From NCBI RefSeq assembly GCF_001952855.1, contig NZ_LPNO01000022.1:28574-76538 (forward strand): a stretch of 47,965 bases of DNA. Direction: 5' to 3'. Numbering within the stretch: position 1 is the first letter of the stretch; every line of letters begins with the position of its first letter. This document shows positions 16,820-25,773 of this stretch, in pieces. The position numbers and the translations under genes are program-made. This DNA is from Pseudomonas sp. ATCC PTA-122608. Lineage in GTDB: Bacteria; Pseudomonadota; Gammaproteobacteria; Pseudomonadales; Pseudomonadaceae. Under the pieces are notes generated by a model. The model was not told where the DNA came from. It made no database searches and saw only the letters and a list, made by a program, of their open reading frames with translations.

Positions 16820-16854
16820 AAACGGCGCATGAATTTAATTTAAATGCGCCGTTT
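16820..16854. terminator. Perfect 11-bp hairpin in a gene-free gap
   Basis: aaacggcgcat (16820-16830) pairs with atgcgccgttt (16844-16854) around an A/T-only loop. It lies in the 345-bp gap between 16715 and 17059, which has no gene. A true T-run is missing on the plus side, so termination is likely but not certain. Confidence 0.5.
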
Positions 16855-16991
16855 GCCGCCAATCATCCAACTTTATTTTGCTATTTTAGACGCCGCTCCT
16901 GTCCTCTCCGACAGGCGATAACTGATCGACTTCAGCCTCGGATGACAACTGGCTGCATTGGGTCGAAAACGGCCGAAGCCGAGTTTCTGCT

Positions 16992-17048
16992 ATTGGCCGG
17001 TTGCTGCCCGTCGCGGCAGACAGCTATCGATCAATAACAGCCGCTCAC
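16992..17048. repeat. Degenerate intergenic repeat, copy 4 (fullest copy)
   Basis: attggccggttgctgcccgt, then cgcggcagacagctatcgat, then caataacagccgctcac. It unites the partial blocks seen in copies 1-3 and lies just past the stop of the minus-strand GNAT gene. Comparable sequences are scattered between genes in fluorescent pseudomonads. Confidence 0.6.
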
Positions 17049-17059
17049 ACCGACATACC

Positions 17060-17860
17060 TCAACTACCCACCAAACGATACAGCGCCTGAGCGTGAGATG
17101 CCGTTAGCCCTGTGCGCTGCAAATTACGGCGACTTTGCGAACTGGGAAGCGCAGTTGCGGCGATCACAAGGCTGCCGTGCTTCTTCGCATGCTCTATGCG
17201 GTGAGAGATCAGGGCTCCGTGGTAACCCAAGCCTCGTGCATCTTTTCGGGTGGCTGCCGTCCCAAGGTAGGCAACTCCGTTGCTGGCCAGGTACATCAAC
17301 GCGCCTGCAACCACCTGTCCATCAGCTTTAAGGACGTAGATTTTCAGACGGTCATTTGCCATCAGTCCTGCAAACGAAGCCTGGCTCATCTGACGATGCT
17401 CTGGCTTGGTATGAAAGCCACTCGCATGAACGGCTGCGAACTCAGGCAGCGTGTGTGAGGTGGCTTCTTCGATTTCGAATGCGTGGTGGTTCAAGACCAC
17501 GTCCTCGATGGAGCACGCGAGCTGCAGGTGCGTCCAACCCCTCAGGCGCTCCAGTCGCCCCTCCCCCACAAAAGCGTGCGGTTCCAGCGTCGAGACCTTG
17601 CCGATAAGGGGCGTTACGGTCGAGTACTCTGCTGATTCCTTGAGCAGGCTCAACAGTGCCTGGGGGCTGCCGGTGCTGTCGCCGTAGATGCGATTGAACA
17701 TCGGGCTGGGCGATGCCTTTACTTGAAAGCATGGAAACGCTTCGTTGAAAAACACACGAGCACCAAAGGGGTTTCCACTTATCCGAGACAAACTCTCAAC
17801 GCGGGAACACAAATACTCGCTTTCTGCGGTCTCGATCGCATGAGCCATTCCAACATCCAT
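17060..17860 (-). CDS. GNAT-family N-acetyltransferase (two-domain)
   Basis: 266 residues, longer than a single GNAT domain. The C-terminal half carries the active fold: IYVLKADGQVVAGALMYLASNGVAYLGTAATRKDARGLGYHGALISHRI, where ARGLGYHGAL takes the place of the acetyl-CoA loop. An SSQSRRNLQRTGL helix follows. The N-terminal half is a degenerate GNAT-like or accessory domain with no catalytic loop visible. AAGGA 8 bases before the ATG supports the start. It borders the small-gene patch on its right. Substrate unknown. Confidence 0.82.
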   Translation of the reverse strand: MDVGMAHAIETAESEYLCSRVESLSRISGNPFGARVFFNEAFPCFQVKASPSPMFNRIYGDSTGSPQALLSLLKESAEYSTVTPLIGKVSTLEPHAFVGEGRLERLRGWTHLQLACSIEDVVLNHHAFEIEEATSHTLPEFAAVHASGFHTKPEHRQMSQASFAGLMANDRLKIYVLKADGQVVAGALMYLASNGVAYLGTAATRKDARGLGYHGALISHRIEHAKKHGSLVIAATALPSSQSRRNLQRTGLTASHAQALYRLVGS

Positions 17861-18024
17861 GTGCGTCGTCCTTATTGCGCGATTTCCAGGGAAGGTAGCG
17901 GTAAATCAATCACAACGCACCTGCAAAGACACCTGCTAATGTACGGCGCAAGTGGCTAACGATGGCAATCAAGCCAAGATATCGACTTAGCCATTTCAGA
18001 CCTACCGGCCCAGCCGAGCTGCAA

Positions 18025-18046
18025 AAAGACGCCAAAGGGCGCCTTT
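18025..18046 (-). terminator. Terminator after the quinone oxidoreductase-like gene
   Basis: On the minus strand AAAGGCGCC pairs with GGCGTCTTT (one mismatch) and is followed by a run of T residues. It lies 6 bp past the minus-strand stop at 18053. Confidence 0.7.
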
Positions 18047-18052
18047 TCGTTG

Positions 18053-19063
18053 TTAAGCGATTTTAATCACAACCTTTCCAAATGCGCCCTTCGCGAGATG
18101 TTCGTAAGCTTCTCGTGCTTTCTCAAACGGGTATACCTGATCGATCACGGGACGAATCTTGTGTTCGTTGAGGAACGCATTCATCCGGTCGAATGATGAA
18201 CGCGGCGCCACGGCAATACCACGAAGGGTCGTCTGGCGGAAAATGAGGGGCATCAGATTGAGTTCAACGGTTTGCCCTGTCAGAAAGCCGATCTGCGCAA
18301 TACGCCCCGACGCCTTGGTGGCGGCGACCGATTGATTGATGCCGCTGCCACCGGCCACATCGAGCAGCAGATCCACGCCCTTGCCGTCGGTCAGCTTCAG
18401 CACTTCATCTGCCCATTTCGGCGTCGTTCTGTAGTTGATGCCCGCCACAGCCCCCAGCGCCTTCACGGCTTGCAGATTCTGGTCGCTACTCGACGTTGCG
18501 ATGACCTTCGCGCCAAGGGCCGTAGCGATCTGCACGGCAAATATCGACACACCTCCAGTGCCTTGAACCAATACGGTCTGGCCCGGCTGGATTTGTCCGT
18601 AATCCACCAGCGAATACCAGGCCGTGAGTGCAGCAATAGGCAGTGTTGCCGCCTCTGCATCGCTCATGTTGTCGGGTGCACCGACGGCGCTGTCCTCATG
18701 GATGATCATGTATTCGGCCAAACCGCCAGGCAACGGCGAACCGAAGCAGTAATCGGGTTCGTTCGGCCCCGGCTCGCCATCCAGCCAACGTGAGTAAAGA
18801 TGCGAGTTGACGCGATCACCGACTTTAAACCGCGAGACGTTTTCACCGACCGCTACCACCGTGCCGGCTGCATCGCTCACCGGGATCAATGGCTTGGGCA
18901 CCCTATGCGGTTCATAAATGCCGTCGACGATAGCCTTATCGCGAAAGTTGAGCGAGACGGCACCGACCTTGACCAGCAACTCGCCAGCCTTTGGTTGCGG
19001 AGTCGGCACCTCTCCCAAGTGCAGGTTGTCGAGTCCGAAATCGTTCAATAACCAAGCTTTCAT
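18053..19063 (-). CDS. Zinc-type alcohol dehydrogenase / quinone oxidoreductase family protein
   Basis: Medium-chain dehydrogenase/reductase of about 336 residues, cytoplasmic. N-terminal GroES-like domain (MKAWLLNDFGLDNLHLGEVPTPQPKAGELLVKV), then the nucleotide-binding loop QGTGGVSIFAVQIATALGAKVIATSSS. The structural zinc Cys quartet is absent; the catalytic-zinc region is NFRDKAIVDG rather than Cys-containing, so it is probably zinc-independent and NADPH-using. Start: ATG at 19063 with GGAG 8 bases upstream, rather than 19078. It is divergent from a LysR regulator 170 bp away, a typical regulator/target pair. A terminator follows. Confidence 0.88.
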   Translation of the reverse strand: MKAWLLNDFGLDNLHLGEVPTPQPKAGELLVKVGAVSLNFRDKAIVDGIYEPHRVPKPLIPVSDAAGTVVAVGENVSRFKVGDRVNSHLYSRWLDGEPGPNEPDYCFGSPLPGGLAEYMIIHEDSAVGAPDNMSDAEAATLPIAALTAWYSLVDYGQIQPGQTVLVQGTGGVSIFAVQIATALGAKVIATSSSDQNLQAVKALGAVAGINYRTTPKWADEVLKLTDGKGVDLLLDVAGGSGINQSVAATKASGRIAQIGFLTGQTVELNLMPLIFRQTTLRGIAVAPRSSFDRMNAFLNEHKIRPVIDQVYPFEKAREAYEHLAKGAFGKVVIKIA

Positions 19064-19233
19064 TGCGCATCTCCACATTCACTTCATGGCCTTGAACCAG
19101 AACCGGTTCGGCCTTGGGGGTATTTTTCGCTTTTGACGGTGGGCAATAAATGCGTGAAAAAAGACATGATTGTTCTATTCTTGGGCAACAATCAGTTCAA
19201 CTTCGTGAGTAGGCGGGGTCATAGGAAAGCGTT

Positions 19234-20148
19234 ATGGAACTGCTTCAATCAATGCGACTGTTCGCCAGGCTTGCCGAACTCGGCAGCTTTACCAAAGCCG
19301 CCGAATCGCTGGACATCGGGCGACCCCAGGTCACTCGGTATATCCAGGAGCTGGAAACGTCATTGGGCGTGCGCCTGTTCCAGCGCACCACAAGAAAGGT
19401 GGCGCTCACCGCCGAGGGCGAGAGGTTCTACGAGCGGGTGCAGGAAATTTTGGCGGGTATTTCTGCCGCGACCTCAATGTTCGACCGCTCCGGCGCAACG
19501 CTCACAGGCCGACTTCGCGTCGATGTCCCGACCGCATTCGCGCAAATTGAATTCATCAAAGGCCTTAAGGAATTCACCGACGCCTACCCGGGTATCAGCA
19601 TGGTTCTGGGCGTGACCGACCGAGCCGTCGACCTGATCGGCGAAGGCATCGACTGCGCTCTGCGTATCGGCGACCTACCGGATTCGACCTTGATCGCTCG
19701 CCCCATCGCGATGGCGACCATGGTGACCTGCGCCGCACCCGAGTATCTGCATGAGCATGGCGTACCCGAGACCCTCGACGATCTGGCCTCCCATCGAGGC
19801 GTCAACTTTTTGTCCGGCCAGAGCAACAGGACATTGCCTTGGCATTTCTCGGTAAACGGTCAGGATCGAACGTTTGTGAGCAACGCCGGCATCACTGTCA
19901 CCGAGTCGAATGCCTACGTTCAGTGCGGCGTGTCGGGCTTCGGAATAATCCAGGCGCCCGGGATCACCGTGGCCGAGCATCTGGACAGTCGCGGCTTGGT
20001 GGAAATTCTAAAACCCTTTCGGCCAGCCCCGCGCCCTGTGTCGTTGCTGTACCCAAGCCGGACGCATCTGGCGCCACAGGTTCAGGTTTTCATTGAGTGG
20101 CTGCAAGAGCGTTTTCCGCAGCTTCATTCCGACTGGCTGGAACCCTAG
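19234..20148 (+). CDS. LysR-family transcriptional regulator
   Basis: 304 residues: N-terminal winged helix-turn-helix (residues about 3-62, LFARLAELGSFTKAAESLDIGRPQVTRYIQELETSLGVRLFQRTTRKVALT) and a C-terminal effector-binding domain of the CrgA-like type. It is divergent from the quinone oxidoreductase-like gene and probably controls it; inducer unknown. A ribosome site GGAAAG precedes the ATG. Its last four codon bases overlap the end of the convergent TetR gene (20145-20148), so no shared terminator exists between them. Confidence 0.92.
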   Translation: MELLQSMRLFARLAELGSFTKAAESLDIGRPQVTRYIQELETSLGVRLFQRTTRKVALTAEGERFYERVQEILAGISAATSMFDRSGATLTGRLRVDVPTAFAQIEFIKGLKEFTDAYPGISMVLGVTDRAVDLIGEGIDCALRIGDLPDSTLIARPIAMATMVTCAAPEYLHEHGVPETLDDLASHRGVNFLSGQSNRTLPWHFSVNGQDRTFVSNAGITVTESNAYVQCGVSGFGIIQAPGITVAEHLDSRGLVEILKPFRPAPRPVSLLYPSRTHLAPQVQVFIEWLQERFPQLHSDWLEP

Positions 20149-20732
20149 CGATCATTTTGTTGCGCCAACGGCAATGACGCCACCAACTCAGCACGGCAAA
20201 CATCGAGTATTTCATCCGCGAGAGGAGAGTCATCCGGGCACGCCCGCGACAACATGACGGCACCGATTGCATGCGCCAGCAGGTCGATCATTTTTGCTCG
20301 AACGTCCTGCTTCGTCGCACCCTCACGCGGCTGGTACTTTTCCTCGAGTGCTGCCAGCGTGCTTTCTACTCCGCTGGCAAAGGTCGCCTTTAACTCATCT
20401 GACTGGCGGGCAGCGTCGCCACACAGCGCGGCCATGGTGCATCCCGCGCTCCGGCCGTCTCTGTGATCTCGCGACACGTACAGATTTATGAACCCGGCAA
20501 CATCAAGGTCGCAGGTGCTGGCTACGGATTGCGCCAGGCTTTTTTCAGCTGCCTCGGCCATCAAATCCGCCTTGGAACCGAAGTGTTTGTAGAACCCTCC
20601 CTGGGTAAAACCGGCAGTGGCCATCAGCTCCGCCACCCCCACACCGTCGTAACCACGTTCGCGAAAAAGCTCTGAAGCCGTTTCCACAATGTGCGCTCGG
20701 TTGGCGAGTGACTGTGTCTTGGTGATCTTCAT
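20145..20732 (-). CDS. TetR/AcrR-family regulator (NemR-like context)
   Basis: 195 residues. N-terminal helix-turn-helix (IVETASELFRERGYDGVGVAELMATAGFTQGGFYKHFGSKADLM) and a C-terminal ligand domain with C98 and C104 (GCTMAALCGDAARQ). In E. coli NemR, another TetR protein controlling an old yellow enzyme, cysteine sensing of electrophiles is established. Whether these cysteines act likewise is inference. The gene is divergent from a perfect 20-bp inverted repeat and the decayed old-yellow-enzyme remnant, then an SDR and an MDR oxidoreductase gene. Its own promoter (TTGATT, 17 bp, TATAGT) lies inside the repeat, which fits autorepression. Confidence 0.9.
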   Translation of the reverse strand: MKITKTQSLANRAHIVETASELFRERGYDGVGVAELMATAGFTQGGFYKHFGSKADLMAEAAEKSLAQSVASTCDLDVAGFINLYVSRDHRDGRSAGCTMAALCGDAARQSDELKATFASGVESTLAALEEKYQPREGATKQDVRAKMIDLLAHAIGAVMLSRACPDDSPLADEILDVCRAELVASLPLAQQNDR

Positions 20733-20765
20733 TTCTCGCCTCCAGGCCTCTTGAACAATGGCCTG

Positions 20766-20827
20766 ACTATACTCTGATGTCGATCATAATCAAAGTTGTT
20801 GACAGCTTTGATTATGATCGACATCAT
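20766..20827. promoter_or_regulatory. Divergent promoters overlapped by a perfect 20-bp inverted repeat (TetR operator)
   Basis: gatgtcgatcataatcaaag at 20776-20795 is repeated exactly in inverse at 20806-20825, with a 10-bp spacer. Minus strand toward tetR: TTGATT (20794-20789), 17 bp, TATAGT (20771-20766). Plus strand toward the oxidoreductases: TTGACA (20799-20804, in the spacer), 17 bp, CATCAT (20822-20827). Bound repressor would cover both promoters. Confidence 0.8.
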
Positions 20828-20868
20828 AAAACCACTGCCGCATGCCTTAGCCGCCACGGCGCAATATC

Positions 20869-21016
20869 CGGTCATTGATCAACGCCTGATTTGGTGGAGC
20901 GCTTCAAGACCGATGCGGCTTTATCCGCATTCGACCCAACCACTCTGTATGGCGGCGGCGCAGCGGGCTACATCGACTACCCGACACTTACTGAAAGTAA
21001 CCAGAGTCACCATTGA
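20869..21016 (+). pseudogene. 3' remnant of an old yellow enzyme (alkene reductase) gene
   Basis: From 20888 the frame reads DLVERFKTDAALSAFDPTTL then YGGGAAGYIDYPTL and stops at 21014. This is the C-terminal signature of NemA/OYE-type flavin ene-reductases (P-D-L-V-E-R … Y-G-G-G-x-x-G-Y-x-D-Y-P). Just upstream RSLIN continues the match in another frame, so a one-base frameshift lies near 20884-20887. All of the flavin-barrel region is gone, and only about 40 bp separates the operator from the remnant. The likely event is an internal deletion of about 1 kb. Confidence 0.82.
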
Positions 21017-21079
21017 ACATCGCTTTCCAGCAATACACATGAATCGCCAATCGACACCCACACAGCAGAGAGTAAAGCC

Positions 21080-21880
21080 ATGAGCATCCCTAATACCGTT
21101 CTGATCACAGGCGCCTCCACGGGCATCGGCGCCACCTATGCCGAGCGCTTCGCACAACGTGGCCACGACCTCGTGCTGGTGGCCCGCGACAAGAACCGAC
21201 TGGACGCGCTCGCAGCGAAACTGCGTGAAAAACACAATGTCGCGATTGATGTCCTTCAGGCTGACCTGACCCAAAGCAGCGACTTGGCGACCGTCGAGAC
21301 ACGCCTGCGCGATGACGCCAGCATTGGCATCCTGGTGAACAACGCTGGCGCCGCGCAATCCGGCAACTTTATCGAACAGTCCACCGACAGCGTTGGTCAG
21401 TTGGTGACGCTCAACACGACGGCACTGGTACGGCTTGCCAGCGCCATCGCCCCACGCCTGGCACACGCAGGGGACGGCGCAATTATCAACATAGGTTCCG
21501 TGGTTGGCCTGGCACCAGAGTTCGGCATGACGGTCTACGGTGCTACTAAGGCGTTTGTGCTGTTTCTATCACAAGGTATGAGCCTGGAATTGACACCCAA
21601 AGGCGTCTACGTGCAAGCCGTCTTGCCAGCCGCTACGCGTACTGAAATCTGGGAGCGGGCAGGTATCGACATCAATACCCTGACTGATGTCATGGACGTT
21701 GGAGATCTAGTCGATGCGGCGCTGGTTGGTTTTGATCGTCGCGAGCCGGTGACTATTCCGCCCTTGCAGGATGCCGACCGCTGGGATGCCCTGCAGGCTG
21801 CGCGCCAAGGCTTACTGTCGCAAATTCGGCAATCCGAGGTCGCCGAGCGCTACAAAGCCATGAAAATTGAATCGCCATGA
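21080..21880 (+). CDS. Short-chain dehydrogenase/reductase (SDR)
   Basis: 266-residue cytoplasmic NAD(P)-dependent oxidoreductase. The cofactor loop is TGASTGIGATYAERF (T-G-x3-G-x-G), then NNAGAA, the catalytic Ser region IINIGSVVGLAP and Tyr/Lys motif YGATKAF. It belongs to the classical SDR group with ketoacyl-reductase-like members. Its last four bases overlap the next oxidoreductase gene. It lies downstream of the OYE remnant and the TetR operator, so it was probably the second gene of a TetR-controlled electrophile-detoxification operon. Confidence 0.9.
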   Translation: MSIPNTVLITGASTGIGATYAERFAQRGHDLVLVARDKNRLDALAAKLREKHNVAIDVLQADLTQSSDLATVETRLRDDASIGILVNNAGAAQSGNFIEQSTDSVGQLVTLNTTALVRLASAIAPRLAHAGDGAIINIGSVVGLAPEFGMTVYGATKAFVLFLSQGMSLELTPKGVYVQAVLPAATRTEIWERAGIDINTLTDVMDVGDLVDAALVGFDRREPVTIPPLQDADRWDALQAARQGLLSQIRQSEVAERYKAMKIESP

Positions 21881-22875
21881 AAGCATTTTCAATCGACCGT
21901 TACGGTAAAGAGAATGGGCGTATCCGCGAGGTACCCACCCCTGAAGTGGGTGCCTTTGACGTTCTTGTTCAGGTGCATGCCACAAGCGTCAACCTGCTCG
22001 ACTCGAAGATCAGTACAGGCGAATTCAAACTGATCCTGCCGTATTCGTTCCCGTTGATCCTGGGTAATGATCTGGCGGGAGTGGTCCTTAGCGTAGGGTC
22101 CTCGGTGCGGCGCTTCAAACCGGGTGACGAAGTTTACGCACGCCCGCCTCAGGAGCGCATAGGCACATTCGCCGAACTGATTGCGGTAGATGAAAGCGCG
22201 CTCGCGCTGAAACCGAAAAACATCAGCATGGAAGAAGCGGCCTCCCTCCCGCTGGTTGCACTGACGGCCTGGCAAGTGCTGGTTGAAACCGCCAAGCTGA
22301 AACGGGGCCAAAAGGTGTTCATCCACGCAGGTTCCGGTGGCGTAGGCACCTTGGCCATCCAGCTTGCCAAGCATCTGGGTGCGTTCGTTGCGACAACCAC
22401 AAGCACGAGTAACGTGGATTGGGTCAAGGCACTGGGAGCAGATGTCGTCATCGACTACAAGAAACAAAACTTTGAAAAGGTTCTGCAGGATTATGACGTC
22501 GTACTAAATAGCCTGGGCGCTGATGAGCTGAAAAAGTCGCTGACCATTCTGAAGCCCGGGGGGCAACTGATATCCATCTCAGGGCCACCGACTCCACAGT
22601 TTGCCCAAGAGCAAAAGCTGCCCTGGGTACTCGGCCTCGTTATGCGTATGTTGAGCAGCGGGATCCGCAGGAAAGCGCGCAAAAAGAACATCAGCTATGG
22701 GTTTGTATTTATGCGTGCCAGCGGCGCCCAACTGGACAAGATAACTGCGCTGATTGAGTCCAACGTTATAAAACCGGTGATCGACCGAACGTTTTCTTTC
22801 GAGTCGACAGCCGACGCCTTGAGCTATGTCGAGCAAGGAAGATCAAAGGGCAAGGTCATCATTAAGGTCAAATAG
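21877..22875 (+). CDS. NADP-dependent MDR oxidoreductase (quinone reductase-like)
   Basis: 332 residues, medium-chain dehydrogenase family without zinc. GroES-like N-terminal domain, then cofactor loop HAGSGGVGTLAIQLAKHLGAFVATTTS and the C-terminal segment VIDRTFSFESTADALSYVEQGRSKGKVIIKVK typical of quinone-oxidoreductase/alkenal reductase members. Start overlaps the SDR stop (ATGA), so the pair is translationally coupled. Likely acts on reactive carbonyls or quinones, consistent with the TetR/OYE context. Confidence 0.9.
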   Translation: MKAFSIDRYGKENGRIREVPTPEVGAFDVLVQVHATSVNLLDSKISTGEFKLILPYSFPLILGNDLAGVVLSVGSSVRRFKPGDEVYARPPQERIGTFAELIAVDESALALKPKNISMEEAASLPLVALTAWQVLVETAKLKRGQKVFIHAGSGGVGTLAIQLAKHLGAFVATTTSTSNVDWVKALGADVVIDYKKQNFEKVLQDYDVVLNSLGADELKKSLTILKPGGQLISISGPPTPQFAQEQKLPWVLGLVMRMLSSGIRRKARKKNISYGFVFMRASGAQLDKITALIESNVIKPVIDRTFSFESTADALSYVEQGRSKGKVIIKVK

Positions 22876-22904
22876 CCCCCGTTTTTAGAGGGCAGGTAAA
22901 GCAC

Positions 22905-24119
22905 TCATTGGCCGCGATCGCCGCGTGCAGTGTCATGGCGTTTGGAATAGGAGGCGCCCATCAGATAGAAGCACCCGCCCGCCACGATAAACGCCGCGAG
23001 CATGTAGAACATGAAATGCGCCGACTGCGTTGCCAGGGCAAAGCCGCACAACACCGGCCCCAGCGCACCGCCGAGGCTGGACAGGTTTTGCGCGCCGTAA
23101 TACATGCCGCGCAAGTGGTCCGGCGCGATGCGGTCAATGAACATGTACTCGGCCGGGAAGACGATGATTTCGCCCACGGTGAAGATCGCCACGGCCAACG
23201 CCCAATGCAGCACAGTGGTGGACAACGCAAAGCCGACGACACCCAGCAGAAACAGGCTGAAACCCGCTGTCAGCCATTGATTCAAATGTTCATTGGTAAT
23301 GCGCTTGCCTACGATGTACTGCAGGCAGATCACCACCGTCGCGTTAACCGCCACCACCGAGCTGATGACCCGGTAGGTAAATTCCGGTGTGCTTGTGGTC
23401 ACCAGGTATTGCGAGATGTAGCCGGTGAACTGGCCGAACGCCACGGCGCTCAATGCGCCGCCAACCGTGAAGCAGACCAGGCGATAGTCCTTGAGCAGAA
23501 TGCGCCCCACCGCGACGAACGACACCGGGGCATTGGCCGGGTCGGCGGAGCTGAGGCTCCTGTCGCCCCACACCATGTAGGTCAGGAAGAAGCTCATGCC
23601 CAGGATCGCAGACACCAGGAACGGCAGTTTCATGTCCATGTGCGCGAGCCCGGCGCCAATGAACGGCCCCACCGCATAACCAATGTTGATCAGGGTGTAG
23701 CGCACCGAAAACACTTTGCCGCGTTCGGCTTCCGGCAGCAGTTTGCCAAACGCCGCCTTGACCACGATATCGATCACTGAATAGGCAAAATTGAACGACA
23801 CCAGAAACAGGAAAAACAGCCACAGGTGGGACGTGACGCACATGCCGACGAAGCCAACGGTGAAAAACCCCGTGAAGCTGAGGATCAATCGATAGCTGGA
23901 GATCTTGTCAGTCAGGTAGCCGCCGTAAAGGCTAAGCAACGAGCCGACGAGCATCGCACCGCCCACTACCAGGCCGATCTCGCTGATGCCCAACGTGAAG
24001 TTGGATGACAGATAAATCACCATATACGGCAGGGTAATGGCGCGCCCCAGTGTCAGGAACAACGCAGATGACAGCAGCAGATTGACCGAAAACGGGTAGT
24101 GTCTGAAGGCAGCGAGCAT
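22905..24119 (-). CDS. MFS transporter
   Basis: 404-residue inner-membrane protein with about 12 helices. The loop-2/3 region SLYGGYLTDKISSYRLIL is a relaxed MFS G-x-x-x-D-[RK] motif. EAERGKVFSVRYTLINIGYAVGP is in the position of the drug-efflux motif of DHA-type proteins, so efflux is plausible. It starts 77 bp after the stop of the MocR gene on the same strand and may be cotranscribed or driven by its own promoter in that gap. The substrate is not deducible. Confidence 0.85.
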   Translation of the reverse strand: MLAAFRHYPFSVNLLLSSALFLTLGRAITLPYMVIYLSSNFTLGISEIGLVVGGAMLVGSLLSLYGGYLTDKISSYRLILSFTGFFTVGFVGMCVTSHLWLFFLFLVSFNFAYSVIDIVVKAAFGKLLPEAERGKVFSVRYTLINIGYAVGPFIGAGLAHMDMKLPFLVSAILGMSFFLTYMVWGDRSLSSADPANAPVSFVAVGRILLKDYRLVCFTVGGALSAVAFGQFTGYISQYLVTTSTPEFTYRVISSVVAVNATVVICLQYIVGKRITNEHLNQWLTAGFSLFLLGVVGFALSTTVLHWALAVAIFTVGEIIVFPAEYMFIDRIAPDHLRGMYYGAQNLSSLGGALGPVLCGFALATQSAHFMFYMLAAFIVAGGCFYLMGASYSKRHDTARGDRGQ

Positions 24120-24196
24120 CAGAGTCGGTTCCTGTAATGGGCAGTATCAAAAGCTAAGTAACATATCCTTACACATTCACCTTTCAGCCGGCATCA

Positions 24197-25696
24197 TTAT
24201 TTAGCCGCTTCCCCAATCGCCCGCGCCGCCTGAGCCAGGCGCTGCGTGGCGGCGCGGATTTCCTCCGGATTGAGCGAGGCGAAACCCAGGCGCAAGGCAT
24301 TCTCCGGGTGATCAAAGGGTGAAAACAGGCGACCGCTGCGCACCACCAGGTCCAGCTCCAGAGCTTTTTCAGCCAGTTGATTGACGTTGATTGAGTCGGC
24401 GAACCTGACCCACAACGCCAGCCCGCCTTCCGGCTCCTGCACGGCTATCTGCTCGCCAAACGCCTCCAGCAAACAACTCAGCAGTGTTTCCCGACGCCGA
24501 CGGTATTCCTTGGATACCCGACGCAGATGCTTCTTCAACTCGCCATCGTTGATCAAGTCCGCGAGCATCCGCTGCATGACGGCATCGCCCTGGCCCAGGC
24601 TCACCGCCGCCGTGCGCTCGAGCACTTCGATGAGGTTCGACGGGGCAACGATATAGCTGCAACGGAAGGTACTGCCCAGGGACTTGGACAGCGAGCCGAT
24701 GTAGATCACATGACGCTGCGCGCTGTCGCTGGCCAGGGGCAAATAGGGCCGTCCGGAAAAGTGATACTCGTGGTCGTAATCTTCCTCGATGATGCAGAAA
24801 TCATGCAGCCGGGCCAATTCCAGGAGTTGCTGGCGACGTCCGGCACGCAGGCTGACAGTGGTAGGAAACTGGTGATGGGGGGTGACATACATCATCCGCA
24901 CGTTGTGCAGGCGGCACAGTTCATCGAGCTGGTCGACCCGGCAACCTTCGTCGTCCAGGTCCACGGTGACCAGTTGCGCGCCCAACTGGCGGAAAATCTC
25001 CCAGGCAGGTGGGTAACTCAGGCGTTCGACCACCACCACATCACCGGGTTTGAGCAGCGCGCTGGCGGCCAGGTACAGCGACATCTGCACGCCTTGGGTC
25101 AGGCAGATCTGCTGCGCGTTGACATTCAGGCCGCGATTGTGGCGCAACATTTCGGCGAGGGCGTTGCGCAGGTACTGGCCGCTGCCTTCTGTGCCATGGC
25201 GCACGGTGTTGGTGGTAAAGCTGTTGCGCAAGGCGTTGCGGTAATAGCGATGCAGGACGGCTTGGGGCAGCAAACGATGGTCACAGGCGCCATTATCGAA
25301 AAACAGCGCGCCCGGCCGATGTTGCAGCGCTGTCGCCTGCTCGCCCGGGGTGAAATAGGCCGCAGCAGGCACCTCCCGCAACGCGGGGGCAAACGACGTC
25401 GGCGCGCTGGCGGCAGTCACCGCTCCTGTCGCCAGTTGCGTACTGACGAAGGTGCCGCGACGTTGAATGCTGACCAGCCAGCCTTTGGTCACCGCCTCCT
25501 CGTAGGCAAGGATTACCGTCTTGCGGTTCACGTCCAGCAGTTGCGCCATTTCCCGCGTGCCGGGCAACAGCGTTCCGGGGCGCAGGCGTCCCTCGACAAT
25601 CGCGCTTACCAAACCCTCGATGATCTTTCTATACGACGCCTGCGGCTGCGCGCCATCGAGCTTGAGCAGCGGGCGCCATTTTCGGAGCTGGACCAT
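24197..25696 (-). CDS. MocR/PdxR-type regulator (GntR domain fused to an aminotransferase-like domain)
   Basis: 499 residues. An N-terminal GntR winged helix (residues about 15-85; RPGTLLPGTREMAQLLDVNRKTVILAYEEAVTKGWL) is joined to a fold-type-I aminotransferase-like domain with EEDYDHEYHFSGRP and the PLP-lysine motif IGSLSKSLGSTFRCSY (Lys near residue 335). MocR proteins sense PLP or an amino-acid/PLP adduct and usually activate a divergent gene. Here the divergent gene, 77 bp away, encodes the ferredoxin-reductase/peptidase fusion, which is the obvious target. The 3' neighbour on the same strand is an MFS gene. Confidence 0.93.
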   Translation of the reverse strand: MVQLRKWRPLLKLDGAQPQASYRKIIEGLVSAIVEGRLRPGTLLPGTREMAQLLDVNRKTVILAYEEAVTKGWLVSIQRRGTFVSTQLATGAVTAASAPTSFAPALREVPAAAYFTPGEQATALQHRPGALFFDNGACDHRLLPQAVLHRYYRNALRNSFTTNTVRHGTEGSGQYLRNALAEMLRHNRGLNVNAQQICLTQGVQMSLYLAASALLKPGDVVVVERLSYPPAWEIFRQLGAQLVTVDLDDEGCRVDQLDELCRLHNVRMMYVTPHHQFPTTVSLRAGRRQQLLELARLHDFCIIEEDYDHEYHFSGRPYLPLASDSAQRHVIYIGSLSKSLGSTFRCSYIVAPSNLIEVLERTAAVSLGQGDAVMQRMLADLINDGELKKHLRRVSKEYRRRRETLLSCLLEAFGEQIAVQEPEGGLALWVRFADSINVNQLAEKALELDLVVRSGRLFSPFDHPENALRLGFASLNPEEIRAATQRLAQAARAIGEAAK

Positions 25697-25773
25697 GTGA
25701 ATTATCCAAAACTGGAGGTTCTTCTGGTCCTAGTCTAACGCAACAATCGAACCTCAATTGCCCCGAGGTGTTT

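Noticed and set aside
24527..25738. 403-codon plus-strand frame opposite the MocR gene
   Set aside because: Antisense shadow; no ribosome site or domain.
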